A program made the position numbers and the translations under genes. Shown here piece by piece: positions 46,166-56,275 of a DNA stretch of 64,000 bases (within the stretch, counting starts at the first letter, position 1; each line of letters begins with the position of its first letter). Origin of the DNA: Davidsoniella eucalypti (taxonomy: Eukaryota > Ascomycota > Sordariomycetes > Microascales > Ceratocystidaceae); NCBI GenBank assembly GCA_004009845.1, contig RMBW01000033.1:62001-126000 (forward strand), written 5' to 3'. The notes beneath the pieces were generated by a model, which saw only the letters and a list, made by a program, of their open reading frames with translations, did no database searches and was not told where the DNA came from.

Positions 46166-47574
46166 GCCAGAGATTCAAGCTACATAGAGCCAGCACTCCA
46201 GCAAACCATCTCTATCACTAGAGGTGCGGATAGAGCTTCCACATCATACAATGTAACCAGTGACGCATTGTTGTTGAAGTTCAAGCTACTCTTCTTGAGA
46301 GATGCTGGTCCTAGTGAGACCGACATAGTCCTCGATATCCCAGTTCTACAGATGTTTGCTTATCATGTCTGGCTTGAAGTTGAAAATTAAATAGCTTGCT
46401 ACTTTGTATTTATGAATACACAGGCTTATGATTCTTTATTTGTGTTGGAGGTTGTGAGTTGATGTCATGAAATGATAATATTGTGTCAAGGCTAGGGATT
46501 ATGCAAGGACCCTTCATAAGGTTTCACAAAGGTCCATAAGCATGTGTTGCTCAGACTGTATATAAGCAATAGAAAGAAACCTGATGAAAAGATGGAAATG
46601 GAAATACCCTAGGCAAAAGGACCATGATACTCTACATCCCATAATTTATTTAAATACATATTAATTTGTTAAGCAAGACGTATCACCGTGCAATCACAAA
46701 GAAGAAGCCATGAAAAAAAAAATTTACCGTGATTAAAGAATCACTGAGGGTTTTTATACAGACCTACAAATTTGACCAAGGTATAAAATAAAAAAAACAT
46801 CATGTTACAAAGTAATAGTGTACTGGTATTCATTCCGTTTATCATAAGTATGAACGGAACGTCATATTATCTTGCTGCCGTTGACGAAATTTTCATCAAT
46901 TTTTTTTAATTAGATCGCGTTCTTGTTTGAACTATAAAAGATACAGCCTCAAGAGATTCATGGAGAGGATGTACTTTCGGCCCCGGGCTGCTCGGGCCCG
47001 GCAAACTCTGGGGACAAACTTGAGGCTTCTGGTGTACATGGCCACTTATAGTGTTATAGTCCAGCCTTGGCATTGAAACCTCGACCCCCAAAGTATTTCA
47101 TTGACCGAGATAAGGAAGACTCGGTGAAGGCGTCGAGAACGGATGCGGACAAGCCTATGAAGCGGAAGAAGGGATAAATGCAACTAAAATTGTCTGTGTC
47201 CAGGTTCATTGTAATATGTGAGTCGCTTTATACAGAGTATCATGTCTTGATTAGAGTCAAGGCCTGACGATGTGTGACCAAAGCATGGCTCACAATTCGC
47301 TCACAATTCAAGACAAGATCGCCTTGTCCAGATGCTTACCGCTGGTTTTGAGCTATAAGTTCTATCAATTTTGAGATACACGAGCCTGATCATGGCCAAT
47401 GAGCAAGTATATAAAGTAACAAATGGACACCAATATCAACTCTACTTTCCTTCCATCACCAGGCTTTTCATCATCCTCTATTCTCTCATTACTTCAGCAT
47501 CATTCCATTCTTTAACTTGCACATTCCGTATTCTTCACCTTCGGCTCTTTTCATCACTTCCACCAACCGCCAGC
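46166..47574. other. AT-rich region with promoter of a secreted-protein relic
   Basis: No intact gene. Bases 47407-47414 hold a TATATAAA-like box. The following CT-rich leader up to 47574 looks like a real fungal promoter and 5' untranslated region for the short frame at 47575. A plus-strand open frame at 46115-46390 crosses the LINE boundary and has no recognisable domain. Confidence 0.55.
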
Positions 47575-47688
47575 ATGCGTTTTACTTTCATTGCTGCCAT
47601 TATGGCTCTTCCCGCTTTGGTTTCTGCCATCAAGGGTCTTACGCTGACCATCGATTCCAGCAATCCTGCGTCGACCGAATGGGCTTAG
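47575..47688 (+). pseudogene. Truncated small secreted protein gene
   Basis: A 37-codon frame begins with a convincing signal peptide, MRFTFIAAIMALPALVSA, and continues IKGLTLTIDSSNPASTEWA before a TAG at 47686-47688. Translation past the stop gives SRDAPAEANPEIN, in the style of fungal secreted propeptides, then another TAG. The upstream TATA box (about 47407) and pyrimidine-rich leader suggest it was an expressed gene. A retroelement cluster begins about 190 bases downstream. It could be a real 37-residue secreted peptide, but truncation of a longer secreted protein is more likely. Confidence 0.5.
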
Positions 47689-47864
47689 AGCCGCGATGCG
47701 CCTGCCGAAGCCAACCCTGAGATTAATTAGGCCGGAGTCCCTTTCTCAGAGTTGAGAGAAGTGAGATCAGTCTGTAGCTTCTTGGGAGCGATTTGTCACC
47801 GGTAGCCGTGGAAGCCCGAAAAAAAAAAAGCCGGATAATGCCTCCTAACGCTCTGCATCTCAAG

Positions 47865-47876
47865 AACCTTCAAAAT
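47865..47876 (+). repeat. 5' target-site duplication of element copy B
   Basis: The 12 bases aaccttcaaaat recur at 48622-48633 directly after the (AAC)n tail of copy B. The same sequence also flanks the LINE fragment and copy C. The target therefore lay just upstream of the tRNA-Ile gene. Confidence 0.85.
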
Positions 47877-48621
47877 CAACCTTCCCTCCTACAACCCTCG
47901 GGGGGGTAACTTTGAGTTCAAGTTACCTCCCCCTTTGTCCAAAGACGAATTTTTCCCCTTCGTCGTGGGTTTTCAAGAGCGACCAGCGCATATTCCCGAT
48001 GCTGCTGTCCATTCTTTTTATCTTTTTAGACGCTTGTCTTTATTGATGCATCGAGTTATGAGGCCTTGAGCCCGACCTTTTCCTCTCTCGAGGGATGTTC
48101 TCACCAACAATCGCCCCCCTTTTCGCCACACTTACGCGATCGCTGGTCTCCCGAGTCACTACACACTACAAAGCTCAGGGAGACACACTCATACTCGAAG
48201 GGCAACCTATTTTTGAAGGTTCCGGAAGCCCAACCCGCGGCGCGGGAGTCTTGTCGCTGTGCCTCTACCATCGCACCCGACTCGACTACGCCAATTTCTG
48301 CTTCTCTCGACACTCGATCACCAGCCTCTTGGAGGCGCGTCGGATGGTGCGGTCACCTGATTACGTGGATGGTAGCCCCACTTAGGGCTTGGATGATGTG
48401 GGTCTTTTTTATGGGGAATGGTTTGAGGATGTTTCGAAGTTACAGGGGGTATCCATGAAGGCGTCCTATGGAGCCCGAGAGGGTAGTCCGGACCCGGACA
48501 AGGATACGGGTGGAAGTGGATAAGATATACCGGAGACAGAAAAATCGGCACGACCGGACTCGAAAATCCACTCGTAGTAGTTTAGGAAGAGAATAAATAT
48601 AACAACAACAACAACAACAAC
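47877..48621 (+). mobile_element. Short non-LTR retroelement, copy B
   Basis: About 745 bp, starting CAACCTTCCCTCC and ending in (AAC)n, nearly identical to copies A and C. It is flanked by a perfect 12-bp duplication. It sits inside the left target duplication of the LINE fragment at 48641-50255, so it is younger than that insertion. It carries the same 96-codon open frame as copy A (48095-48385). The 5' hairpin has the arms gggtaactt and aagttac-ctccc. Confidence 0.88.
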
Positions 48622-48640
48622 AACCTTCAAAATACCGCAG
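48622..48640 (+). repeat. Left target duplication of the LINE fragment (also right duplication of copy B)
   Basis: The 19 bases aaccttcaaaataccgcag match aaccttcaaaataccccag at 51018-51036 with one difference. This is the expected left target duplication of the LINE fragment. Its right copy was later split by element C at aaccttcaaa. Confidence 0.75.
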
Positions 48641-49983
48641 GTGAACACGGCAACAAAGGCAAGATTGACACTATCTCCAAAGCCTTGAGGAAAGCACTAC
48701 TGGCGGCACTGCCGGTCTACAACACCACACCTACAGCACTTCTCCACATGCTCGCAAATCTGCCTCCAGTGCAGATTCTCCTAGACTATGCAGTCAAAAG
48801 GGAAGCCGTTAGATGGTATCAACTAGACCCAATGCACCCACTCATGAGAGGAGTCATCCTAAGATCGGGAGCGGTCAGACAGGCCCTCCCCCACATCAGG
48901 GATTTACTGAGCAGCCTTGGGAAATCTATTGTTGCATACGGAACTTTCGACCCAGTTCCAGCCACAGCAGACACCCCACCACCAGAAGCCATTCTGGTGG
49001 GCCTAGACAAAGCAGCAGCCGCAGCAAGACACCAACAACTACGACGAACGAGGCCACCTACTGATGTGTGGTTGTATACAGATGGGTCAAAGATGGAAAA
49101 TGGATGGACAGGGGCAGGTTGGACCGCCTCACAGGGTACAAATCTCCTGCTCAAGGGAAACGAAAAGTGTGGCAGCATGAAGGAAGTCATAGACGCTGAA
49201 ATCATAGCCATCTTACGAGGACTTGAAAACCTGGAGATGGCGTCCCTGAAGGACTGTGATACAGTCTGGCTTTGCCTGGACAATCAAGCGGCAATCACCC
49301 GCCTGACCAGCCCGAAGAATAAACCAGGCTCATCACAGGCTGAAGTGGACAGAGCACAAACCATCATCCAGGCCATTAAGACGAAGCGCCGGAACAGAAA
49401 GGTACACTGCATATGGGTACCTGGACATGAAGGTGTAGTTGGAAATGAAGAGGCGGACAAACTAGCCAAGGCAGCGGCAGTGAACCCACACCCAGGACAG
49501 TCTAGACAGGAACTCAGAATGTATGAGGACCCTGACATGAAAATGTCAGTCGCCAAAGCTAGGAGGAGGATACATGAAGGACAACAAGAGGACTTTGAAA
49601 GGTGGTTTAGGAACCAGGCGGCCATTAGAGATAATGAAGAACGCAGAACCCTGGGTTTCCCCAATCTGAAGCGTTCAGCCGTACCAGGAGGACCGAGAAA
49701 CATACAAGGAAAGGTTTTAGCCGCTCTATCTGGGCACGGCGATTTTAAGGACTACCATACCGTCCGAAAGCACGAGGATGCAGTCCTTATATGTGCCAGA
49801 TGCGGAAAAGACAAAGATAGGACTCACTTATGGACCTGCCGAAGACGAACCAGACCTTGGAGCACCCGATTCACCCTAAAGCTGCTTGCCACGTTCAAGG
49901 GGAGACGGACGCTAGCCAAAGCTCTGATACGGGACGAAGAACAAGCCAACTATCAGGGCTACAGTCGTACAATCACCTTGTAA
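48641..49983 (+). CDS. LINE ORF2 C-terminal fragment: RNase H and zinc knuckle
   Basis: The frame is open from the truncated 5' end to a TAA at 49981, about 447 codons with no proper start codon, so this is a fragment rather than a gene. The RNase H domain shows the catalytic residues in VWLYTDGSKMENGWTGAGW, IDAEIIAILRGLE and VWLCLDNQAAI, and the C-terminal WVPGHEGVVGNEEADKLA motif. A Cys-x2-Cys-x7-His-x3-Cys knuckle follows (CARCGKDKDRTHLWTC), as in C-termini of Tad1/I-like ORF2 proteins. No stop or frameshift breaks it. RNase H removes template RNA during reverse transcription of the element. Confidence 0.85.
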
Positions 49984-50255
49984 GACCTTCTGATGGAAAA
50001 CTTTATACAGGGGTGGGGAAGGATGAGGATGTGAGGGACATGAAGCCCGGGAGCGGACGCCAGGTAACTGGATAGAGCTCGGTCTTTCATATCAGGCGTG
50101 AGGAAGAAGAAAATGGTGCTCAGAAAAATCGAGATACATGTACTCAGTGGGTTGACCCTGTGCTTGTAAATGCTCGGACTCGAAAATGGTATTAGCTAAA
50201 AACTATGTAGATCCAAGAGGATAAATAGAACAACAACAACAACAACAACACAACA
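48641..50255 (+). mobile_element. 5'-truncated LINE with (AAC)n tail, upstream of tRNA-Ile
   Basis: About 1.6 kb containing the C-terminal third of a LINE ORF2, a 3' untranslated region of about 250 bases and a tail of about nine AAC units. The 5' end opens directly in the coding frame, the mark of 5' truncation during target-primed reverse transcription. The last 60 bases before the tail (cggactcgaaaat ... aagaggataaata) resemble the 3' end of the short elements A-C, so it is a candidate autonomous partner. The coding part is intact, suggesting a recent insertion. Confidence 0.88.
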
Positions 50256-50265
50256 AACCTTCAAA
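50256..50265 (+). repeat. 5' target-site duplication of element copy C
   Basis: The 10 bases aaccttcaaa recur at 51018-51027 right after the tail of copy C. The duplication lies inside the right target duplication of the LINE fragment. Confidence 0.8.
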
Positions 50266-51017
50266 CAACCTTCCCTCCTACAACCCTCGGGGGGGTAACT
50301 TTGAGTTCAAGTTACCTCCCCCTTTGTCCAAAGACGAATTTTTCCCCTTCGTCGTGGGTTTTCAAGAGCGACCAGCACATATTCCCGATGCTGCTGTCCA
50401 TTCTTTTTATCTTTTTAGACGCTTGTCTTTATTGATGCATCGAGTATGAGGCCTTGAGCCCGACTTTTTCCTCTCTCGAGGGATGTTCTCACCAACAATC
50501 GCCCCCCTTTTCGCCACACTCACGCGATCGCTGGTCTCCCGAGTCACTACACGCTACAAAGCTCAGGGAGACACACTCATACTCGAAGGGCAACCTATTT
50601 CTGAAGGTTCCGGAAGCCCAACCCGCGGCGCGGGAGTCTTGTCGCTGTGCCTCTACCATCGCACCCGACTCGACTACGCCAATTTTTTGCTTCTCTCGAC
50701 ACTCGATCACCAGCCTCTTGGAGGCGCGTCGGATGGTGCGGTCACCTGATTACGTGGATGGTAGCCCCACTTAGGGCTTGGATGATGTGGGTCTTTTTTT
50801 TGGGGAATGGTTTGAGGATGTTTTGAAGTTACAGGGGGTATCCCTGAAGGCGTCCTATGGAGCCCGAGAGGGTAGTCCGGACCCGGACTAGGATACGGGT
50901 GGAAGTGGATAAGATATACCGGAGACAGAAAAATCGGCACGACCGGACTCGAAAATCCACTCGTAATAGTTTAGGAAGAGAATAAATATAACAACAACAA
51001 CAACAACAACAACAACA
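50266..51017 (+). mobile_element. Short non-LTR retroelement, copy C, upstream of tRNA-Ile
   Basis: About 752 bp, starting CAACCTTCCCTCC and ending in about ten AAC units, nearly identical to copies A and B. An extra T near 50687 (tttttt) shifts the internal frame that is 96 codons long in A and B, which argues against a needed protein. The 3' end of the tail lies 18 bases upstream of the tRNA-Ile gene, in the same orientation. Confidence 0.88.
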
Positions 51018-51035
51018 AACCTTCAAAATACCCCA

Positions 51036-51133
51036 GCTCGCTTAGCTCAGTTGGTTAGAGCGTCGTACTAATATTTCAAGCACAAAATATTATGTAAATG
51101 CGAAGGTCGCCAGTTCGACCCTGGTAGTGAGCA
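51036..51133 (+). tRNA. tRNA-Ile (anticodon AAU) with intron
   Basis: A full cloverleaf can be folded. The acceptor stem is GCTCGCT/AGTGAGC plus discriminator A, and the D arm is GCTC-AGTTGGTTA-GAGC. The anticodon stem is TCGTA/TGCGA with loop CTAATA+A giving anticodon AAU at 51070-51072. The variable loop is AGGTC and the T arm GCCAG-TTCGACC-CTGGT. An intron of about 24 bases (51074-51097) follows the base 3' of the anticodon, the standard position. Its ATATT can pair with the anticodon loop. A and B box promoters are present in the D and T arms. Three retroelements end 8-18 bases upstream of the gene without damaging it. Confidence 0.92.
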
Positions 51134-51140
51134 TATTTTT
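51134..51140 (+). terminator. Pol III terminator of tRNA-Ile
   Basis: TATTTTT directly after the tRNA, with a T5 run at 51136-51140. Confidence 0.75.
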
Positions 51141-51183
51141 ATGCATTTCATTTATGCAATACCTTCAATTTTTTTTTGTACTT

Positions 51184-51838
51184 CAACCTTGCCTTGCTAG
51201 CTGTTGCCTTTGACTACTACATGTATATCCAAAGACGAACTTTTCCCCTTCGTCGTGGGTTTTTAGTTTTCAAGAGCGACCAGCACATATCCCCAATGCT
51301 GCTGTCCATTCTCGCTTTCTTCTTTCGACCTTTTGTCGTTCTCGATGCACCGAGTTGTGAGGCCTTGAGCCTGACTTCTTCCCCTCTCGGGGAACGACCG
51401 CTCCTTTTCGCATCACTTTCTCGATCTTAGCTTTTCATAGTCTTTGGTGTACGGTAAGAACACCAACCCTCGGGTTGGTGTTGGACAGAGGGCTCTCTTA
51501 TACTTTTTTTTTCTCACTGAAAAAAAATACTTATTGTTATGTAGTTGTTGATGATGATATTGAACGATATACATAAAGAATACCAAGGATAATTGTAATC
51601 TAAAACTCTCCGAATCAAGTATAAGACCCGAATGGAATTCATTTTTGAAGAAGAAAAAGGAAAGACAGATGAACAAGAAAACAAAACAAAAAGATATCCA
51701 ACTAGAGATGATATGATATGAATGAAAGAAAAGCTTGACAAGAATCAATTGATATTTTATTTATCAGAACATGTTTGCCTTTTCCTCATAGCTTATTGTT
51801 TAGCTAAAAACAACAATCCAAGAGGATAGATAGGACAT
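51184..51838 (+). mobile_element. Degenerate relative of the short retroelement, downstream of tRNA-Ile
   Basis: Bases 51228-51428 align by eye with the 5' third of elements A-C (ccaaagacgaa, ccccttcgtcgtgggttt, caagagcgaccagcacat, gctgctgtccattct, gaggccttgagc), but with many substitutions. A caaccttgcct at 51184 may be the decayed 5' end. At 51800-51838, tttagctaaaaacaa followed by aatccaagaggatagatag matches the 3' end of the LINE fragment (ttagctaaaaact...atccaagaggataaatag). The middle, including a perfect 11-bp-stem hairpin at 51459-51482, is not shared. It is thus an older or different subfamily with the same ends. Its boundaries are approximate. Confidence 0.65.
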
Positions 51839-52661
51839 ATATCCTAAAAAATACAAGAAGCAAATCAAAAAGTATGAATAGTAGAAGAAAAAAACAAACT
51901 GAAAAAAAGAGGATGAATAAAAAGATATGAAGGAGAACACGAAAAAAAATCAACGCCTCCCTAAACAAAAGGATATCCCACACGACAAAAGTTCAAATCC
52001 CGAAAAAAGAAAAGAAGAATATAAGTTAAGAAGAAAAGAAAACACAGGAACAAGGCAAAGCAAGATTGAGGAAGAGGGGGAAGATGAGAGGAAAAAAGAA
52101 AAAGAGTACGGCATGAAGCCTGAAATGCCAAGCCACTGATACAAAAAAATATAAAAAAAGCGAGAGACAGAAGACAAATAGAAAAAAAAAGTAACAGTCT
52201 GTAAAAGAGTGACAGTGGTCGGAAATAAGAAAAACTGTTTAAGTGATCCTAAGATCAAAGAAGAAAAAGTAAACCAAGTAGTAACGAGCGTTAAGAAACG
52301 AAGAAGAAAACAAAGGCAAAGGGGATATGAAATTTGCTAAAAGAGAACAAGAGAAAAAAAAAAGAACAAAAATATGGAACAACGCAAGCGTTTCTGTTCA
52401 TTGAATCATAGCTCAGGAAGAAAGAAAGACAAACAAAAAAGGTTTGCAACAATGCGAGACGAGCATAGTCTTGAACAACGATATAGCTTATATATAATAA
52501 TAAGAAAACCATCGCCATACTATGGACTTCAGTCAAAAGGCAGAAGAAGAAACAGAATCGAAATATATGGCTAGACGGGAAAAAAAAGGGTATCTCGGAA
52601 AATAAAAGGTGATCAGCGGCACAAAGAACAAACAATAGAGCATGTTTCAACGACCATGCCG
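51839..52661. other. A-rich region downstream of the Tea4/Bud14-like gene
   Basis: Very purine-rich on the plus strand (C/T-rich on the minus). It probably contains the 3' untranslated region of the minus-strand gene ending at 52662. No gene seen. Confidence 0.55.
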
Positions 52662-55600
52662 CTAGATAGCGCCTCTCAGCCTTTGCTTGCGCGCCAACCA
52701 ATCACCAAGCATGTGATCCAGCTGAGTAGTGATCTCCGCCAACTTCGCGTTCTGTTCACGGAATAACGGCCCAGCGATCGGGTGCTCCGGGCCAGCCGGA
52801 ACAACGTCCGACTTGTCATAGACTACCACAAGCATATCTCTGATGTCCGAGCTAGAGTCGAAGAACGAGCGCAGCTTGTCGTCGTTCCATGTGCTAACTG
52901 TAGACGCCGCGCTGGATCGAGACTCTGAGGCTGCTGTTGTCTGGCGCGTACTGCCGCTCTCGTCGGTGCTCATGAGATCTGGAGATGGCGATGGCGACAT
53001 GGACTGATCGTCTTGACTAGAGGAATCAGCAACCAAAGCAGGCGGCCCGGTTGGTGTTTCTCGTGAACCTTCAATTGGGGATTCAATGATACGGCCCATG
53101 TTTTGTTGCTTGCTCGGGCTTGCCAACGGTGCCGGTACCATTGATAGGTCACGGGAGGCTTGCTGGGCTGGTGAAGGAGGTCCAGGATTCTGGATTATAA
53201 AGTCATCTTCATCTGCCGTATCTGAGTCGTCGAGCTCCATGCGGTTCTTGGCCACGCTTGTTGGAACAGGAGCCTCACTAATAGATGCAAGTTGGCCGAC
53301 ACTAGGACCATGGCTACCTCCGGACTGTACTGCCATCGACAATCTATTCCGCGACTTCTGGGCTACAGTCTGAGGCTGGTCATCTGACTCCACAATACGC
53401 ATTGAAGAGGGTGGCACATTCGATACATCGTTACGGGGCGCTTCTGCCACATACTTGGGCGCGCCAGCACTTGCAGGCTCTGTCCGTACTGTTTGCTTCT
53501 GGAGCTTACTGTTGCTGGGCGTCCGTTGAGGGGTTAGACGGCCGTCTGGAGTAGGCGAGTTGTTGCCGCTATCGGGCTCTGGTGAATCGGCAGCATCCAT
53601 CGACTGCTTACCCAAGGACTCTTCGTCTTCGTCAACCGACTTCTTCTTGTCCTTACGGGAGAAGAATCCACGGATGCCGCCAGCCTTCTTGTCCTTTTCT
53701 TTCTTATCCTTCTTCTTCTTGTCCTCCTTTTTGTCTGATGGAGAGTCCTTCTCCAGCTTGTCGAGACTAGGTCGAGAGCGGTTAAGATTAGAGTCTGTAG
53801 ATCCACGAGAACCACCATCATCACGCAACAAATTAGGCGTGAGTGAGATTTTCTTGGTTTCCACAGTATCATCCTTGAAGAAAGAGTCCGTGTTGCGTAC
53901 AGTTCCGTTTCTGGATCTGCTGACGCCATCTTCCTTTTCGTTGGATGAAACCGTTGTGATGTCATCCTCGGTCTCGCCACCCTCTAGCTCGCCATTGTCG
54001 ACATGCAAGTCGCTGACTGAGAAGCGGCCTGTCTCCTTCTTAGTAGCAAGAGGCTTGACCTTCGCAGTTTCGTCGTCCATAGCCACATCGGTGGTGGCAG
54101 CTATCGTCTTTGTCTCGCTAGCCTGTTGTTCGCTTTCTTTCTCTTCGCGTTGTTTCTTAGCTTCCGCGCGTTGTTGGGCAAACAGGGCCTCGGCTTCGTC
54201 CTCATCGTCGGAAGAATCGGAGTACTCCTTCTCGTAATTGACGTAGGTTGGTGCGGCAAACACAACGTTTTTCCGACGTCTGAGAAGGCCAGCTTTGAAT
54301 CCCGGCTTAGTTCTGGTGGTTTCCGGCTGATCACCGAGCATAGACGCCGATAACTATAAGATAATGCATGAGCTTCTGTGTAGTACTTCAAATGGAAGAG
54401 GAAAATAGCAAAGTTGCAGAGGATTCAACTGAGCGGTATAAAACTTACATCCAAGTTCCGGTGCTTGTTCAAACGAGCCAATCGTTCTGTAGGCGTTTCG
54501 ATGTGCTCTGCAGGAAGGTAGCCTAATCAAGGAATTAGTATATTGATTCATGCATAATACTGCATACGAGTGTACATATGTCACTCTGCAGATAATCAGT
54601 TTGACGGTGTATTCAGGATGCTTACCAATTGTGCTGTCTTTTACGATTCTCACGAGCCACCAGTAACTATTGCTGTCGTCCAATAGAATCATTGGCTCGC
54701 CTTTCACGGCATTAGCCTGACCCTCGACAGTGGCCACAAATGTGTGCAGGGCGTACACAAAGTCGAAGTCGATTTCCTCTGTTTCACGTTGTAAGTATTC
54801 ATGGTCCCAACCTTCACAGATAAACGATGGGGGCAAGGTTTGATATTCATCGCTGGAGTCGAAAGAGTCGGAAGAGTCAGACGAATCAGATGTGTCGTCT
54901 AGTTCGAATGGATCTTCATCGTCCTCGTCGTCGGCGTCTTCGTCTTCTTCCTCGTCTTCATCCCCGTACTCTTCTGAAATTGGTGAAAGACGGTGCGCAC
55001 TTGCGTCCAGTGAATTGCATGATTCGCTATAGTTGCCGTTATCTCGGTTGGATTCTTTAGATGCTTCGTAGTTTAAGTTTCGTGGTCGCATAACACCATC
55101 TTGTCCGATGCCTTGATCTAGGTCGTTTAGAAGATTTTGTATCAAATCTTCTGATCCGAAGTCAAGTTCAAAATCGGAACTATCGGGTGCATCGTCATCT
55201 ACGTCATTATTCGGCCCAATCCCATGACTGCTGGCTTCATCGTGGCGGAACTCCTAAGCTGGCGTAGATGAAGTCGATAATACAGTATCATGTTCGTGGC
55301 CAAATGGTATGAATTCGATGGGTGGCAATAGCGATAGTCGGTCGTTTATCGGATATTCGCGAGATGACACAGGGGTTGTTTGTTGCACTGTTTTCGGCGG
55401 TAGATGGCAGTTATTATCGTCTTCGCAAGTGCTTGCAATGTCGTCTTTGGTGTCATAAAACTGACCGAAATCCTGGCTTTCGAGGTGTCCACGGATACTG
55501 GCAAATTCACTGGATAGGATGTTTCGTCTTACAAGAAACTCCACGCTTGCAGAGTCTCGTAGCGTACGATTTGTGACTTTGTTCAGGATACTGCGACTGG

Positions 55601-56237
55601 CAGAAACTGCATCACGGAGACATGAAGAGCTCAAGAATGTCGAAGACTTGCCCAACTTTGGCACGGTTCGTTGATTCAGGGCGGATCTTGATCGGGGTGG
55701 CAAGGCAGCGCCGAGTAAAGCCTCGTCCGATTGGCGCAATGGTGATGGGCGTTGGCTATGGTTTACAGAGGCTTTGGGCAGGTTTCGTGGAGTAGACGCA
55801 CCATCTTCAATGGACGGTGAGCTCGAGATACGATCCATGAGGTCATCGTCGAGATCTTCGGAATTGTCCTGGTCGTCATAGTCATTGTATTCGGTCGAAG
55901 CGCCGTTTTGGGCGGCGGCCGAGGGATCTTCGTGTGCCATGGTCCTGCCACGGTCCTCTTCGGGTTCGTTTGAGTCTGGGTTGTTGAAAGTTATGGTGTT
56001 TACAAGATCATCTGCGAATTGTTGAATGTTGACGGCACTGGTAGCAGAATCGCCGTTTGACCACGAAATCCGGGGGTCGTGGCGTGGCGATGTGTTGGAG
56101 GGAGCCTGGAGGCTAATGGGTCGTAAGCGCGAAGGAGACTCTGCTGGCTGCGAAAGAGACGATACGTCGCGTTTCTTTTCTGGTTCTAGGTGATAAGAAA
56201 TATCTATAGTTTCGTCAGAATTGATGGCACTCTCCAA
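52662..56237 (-). CDS. SH3-domain polarity protein, Tea4/Bud14 (TeaC) type, with an in-frame TAG
   Basis: Exons 56237-54626, 54522-54449 and 54353-52662 form 1125 codons, but codon 328 is TAG (55256-55254). The frame is open on both sides. After the stop come a very acidic stretch (EDEEEDEDADDEDDED) and an SH3 domain (about codons 493-562: VYALHTFVATVEGQANA, YWWLVRIVKDSTIGYLP), then PAEHIETPTERLARLNKHRN, typical of fungal Tea4/Bud14/TeaC. KNVVF (about 590-594) fits the RVxF docking motif for protein phosphatase 1, the known partner of Tea4 and Bud14. A long Ser/Lys-rich disordered part and a conserved-looking C-terminus (AGPLFREQNAKLAEITTQLD) follow. These proteins mark growing tips and link microtubule ends to formins. 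The TAG could be a real mutation, a missed intron (CCAGCTTAG could be an acceptor, but no good donor is near), a sequencing error, or readthrough. The next ATG is at 55091. Confidence 0.82.
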
Positions 56238-56243
56238 GTGCTA

Positions 56244-56275
56244 CTAGTTTCTAGTTTCTAGTTTCTAGTTTCTAG
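56244..56275. repeat. 7-bp repeat directly upstream of the Tea4/Bud14-like start codon
   Basis: Four copies of ctagttt followed by ctag, 7-38 bases before the start codon, so within the likely 5' leader of the mRNA (as CTAGAAA units on its sense strand). Confidence 0.9.

Noticed and set aside
46115..46390. A plus-strand open frame that could be a host exon cut by the LINE
   Set aside because: Its first part is antisense LINE sequence, the rest matches nothing I know, and no joining exon was found.
51960..52020. A tRNA-like gttcaaatcccg segment
   Set aside because: No D arm, anticodon stem or acceptor stem could be paired around it; a similar segment at about 14853 also fails.
53560..54237. 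A 225-codon plus-strand open frame rich in Ser, Phe and Leu
   Set aside because: It is antisense to the low-complexity Lys/Glu/Ser-rich last exon of the Tea4/Bud14-like gene.
55254..55370. An intron ending at CCAGCTTAG that would remove the in-frame TAG
   Set aside because: The only upstream GT donors (GTGTCA, GTATTA) are poor or leave an intron of about 31 bases; kept as a possibility in the finding but not annotated.
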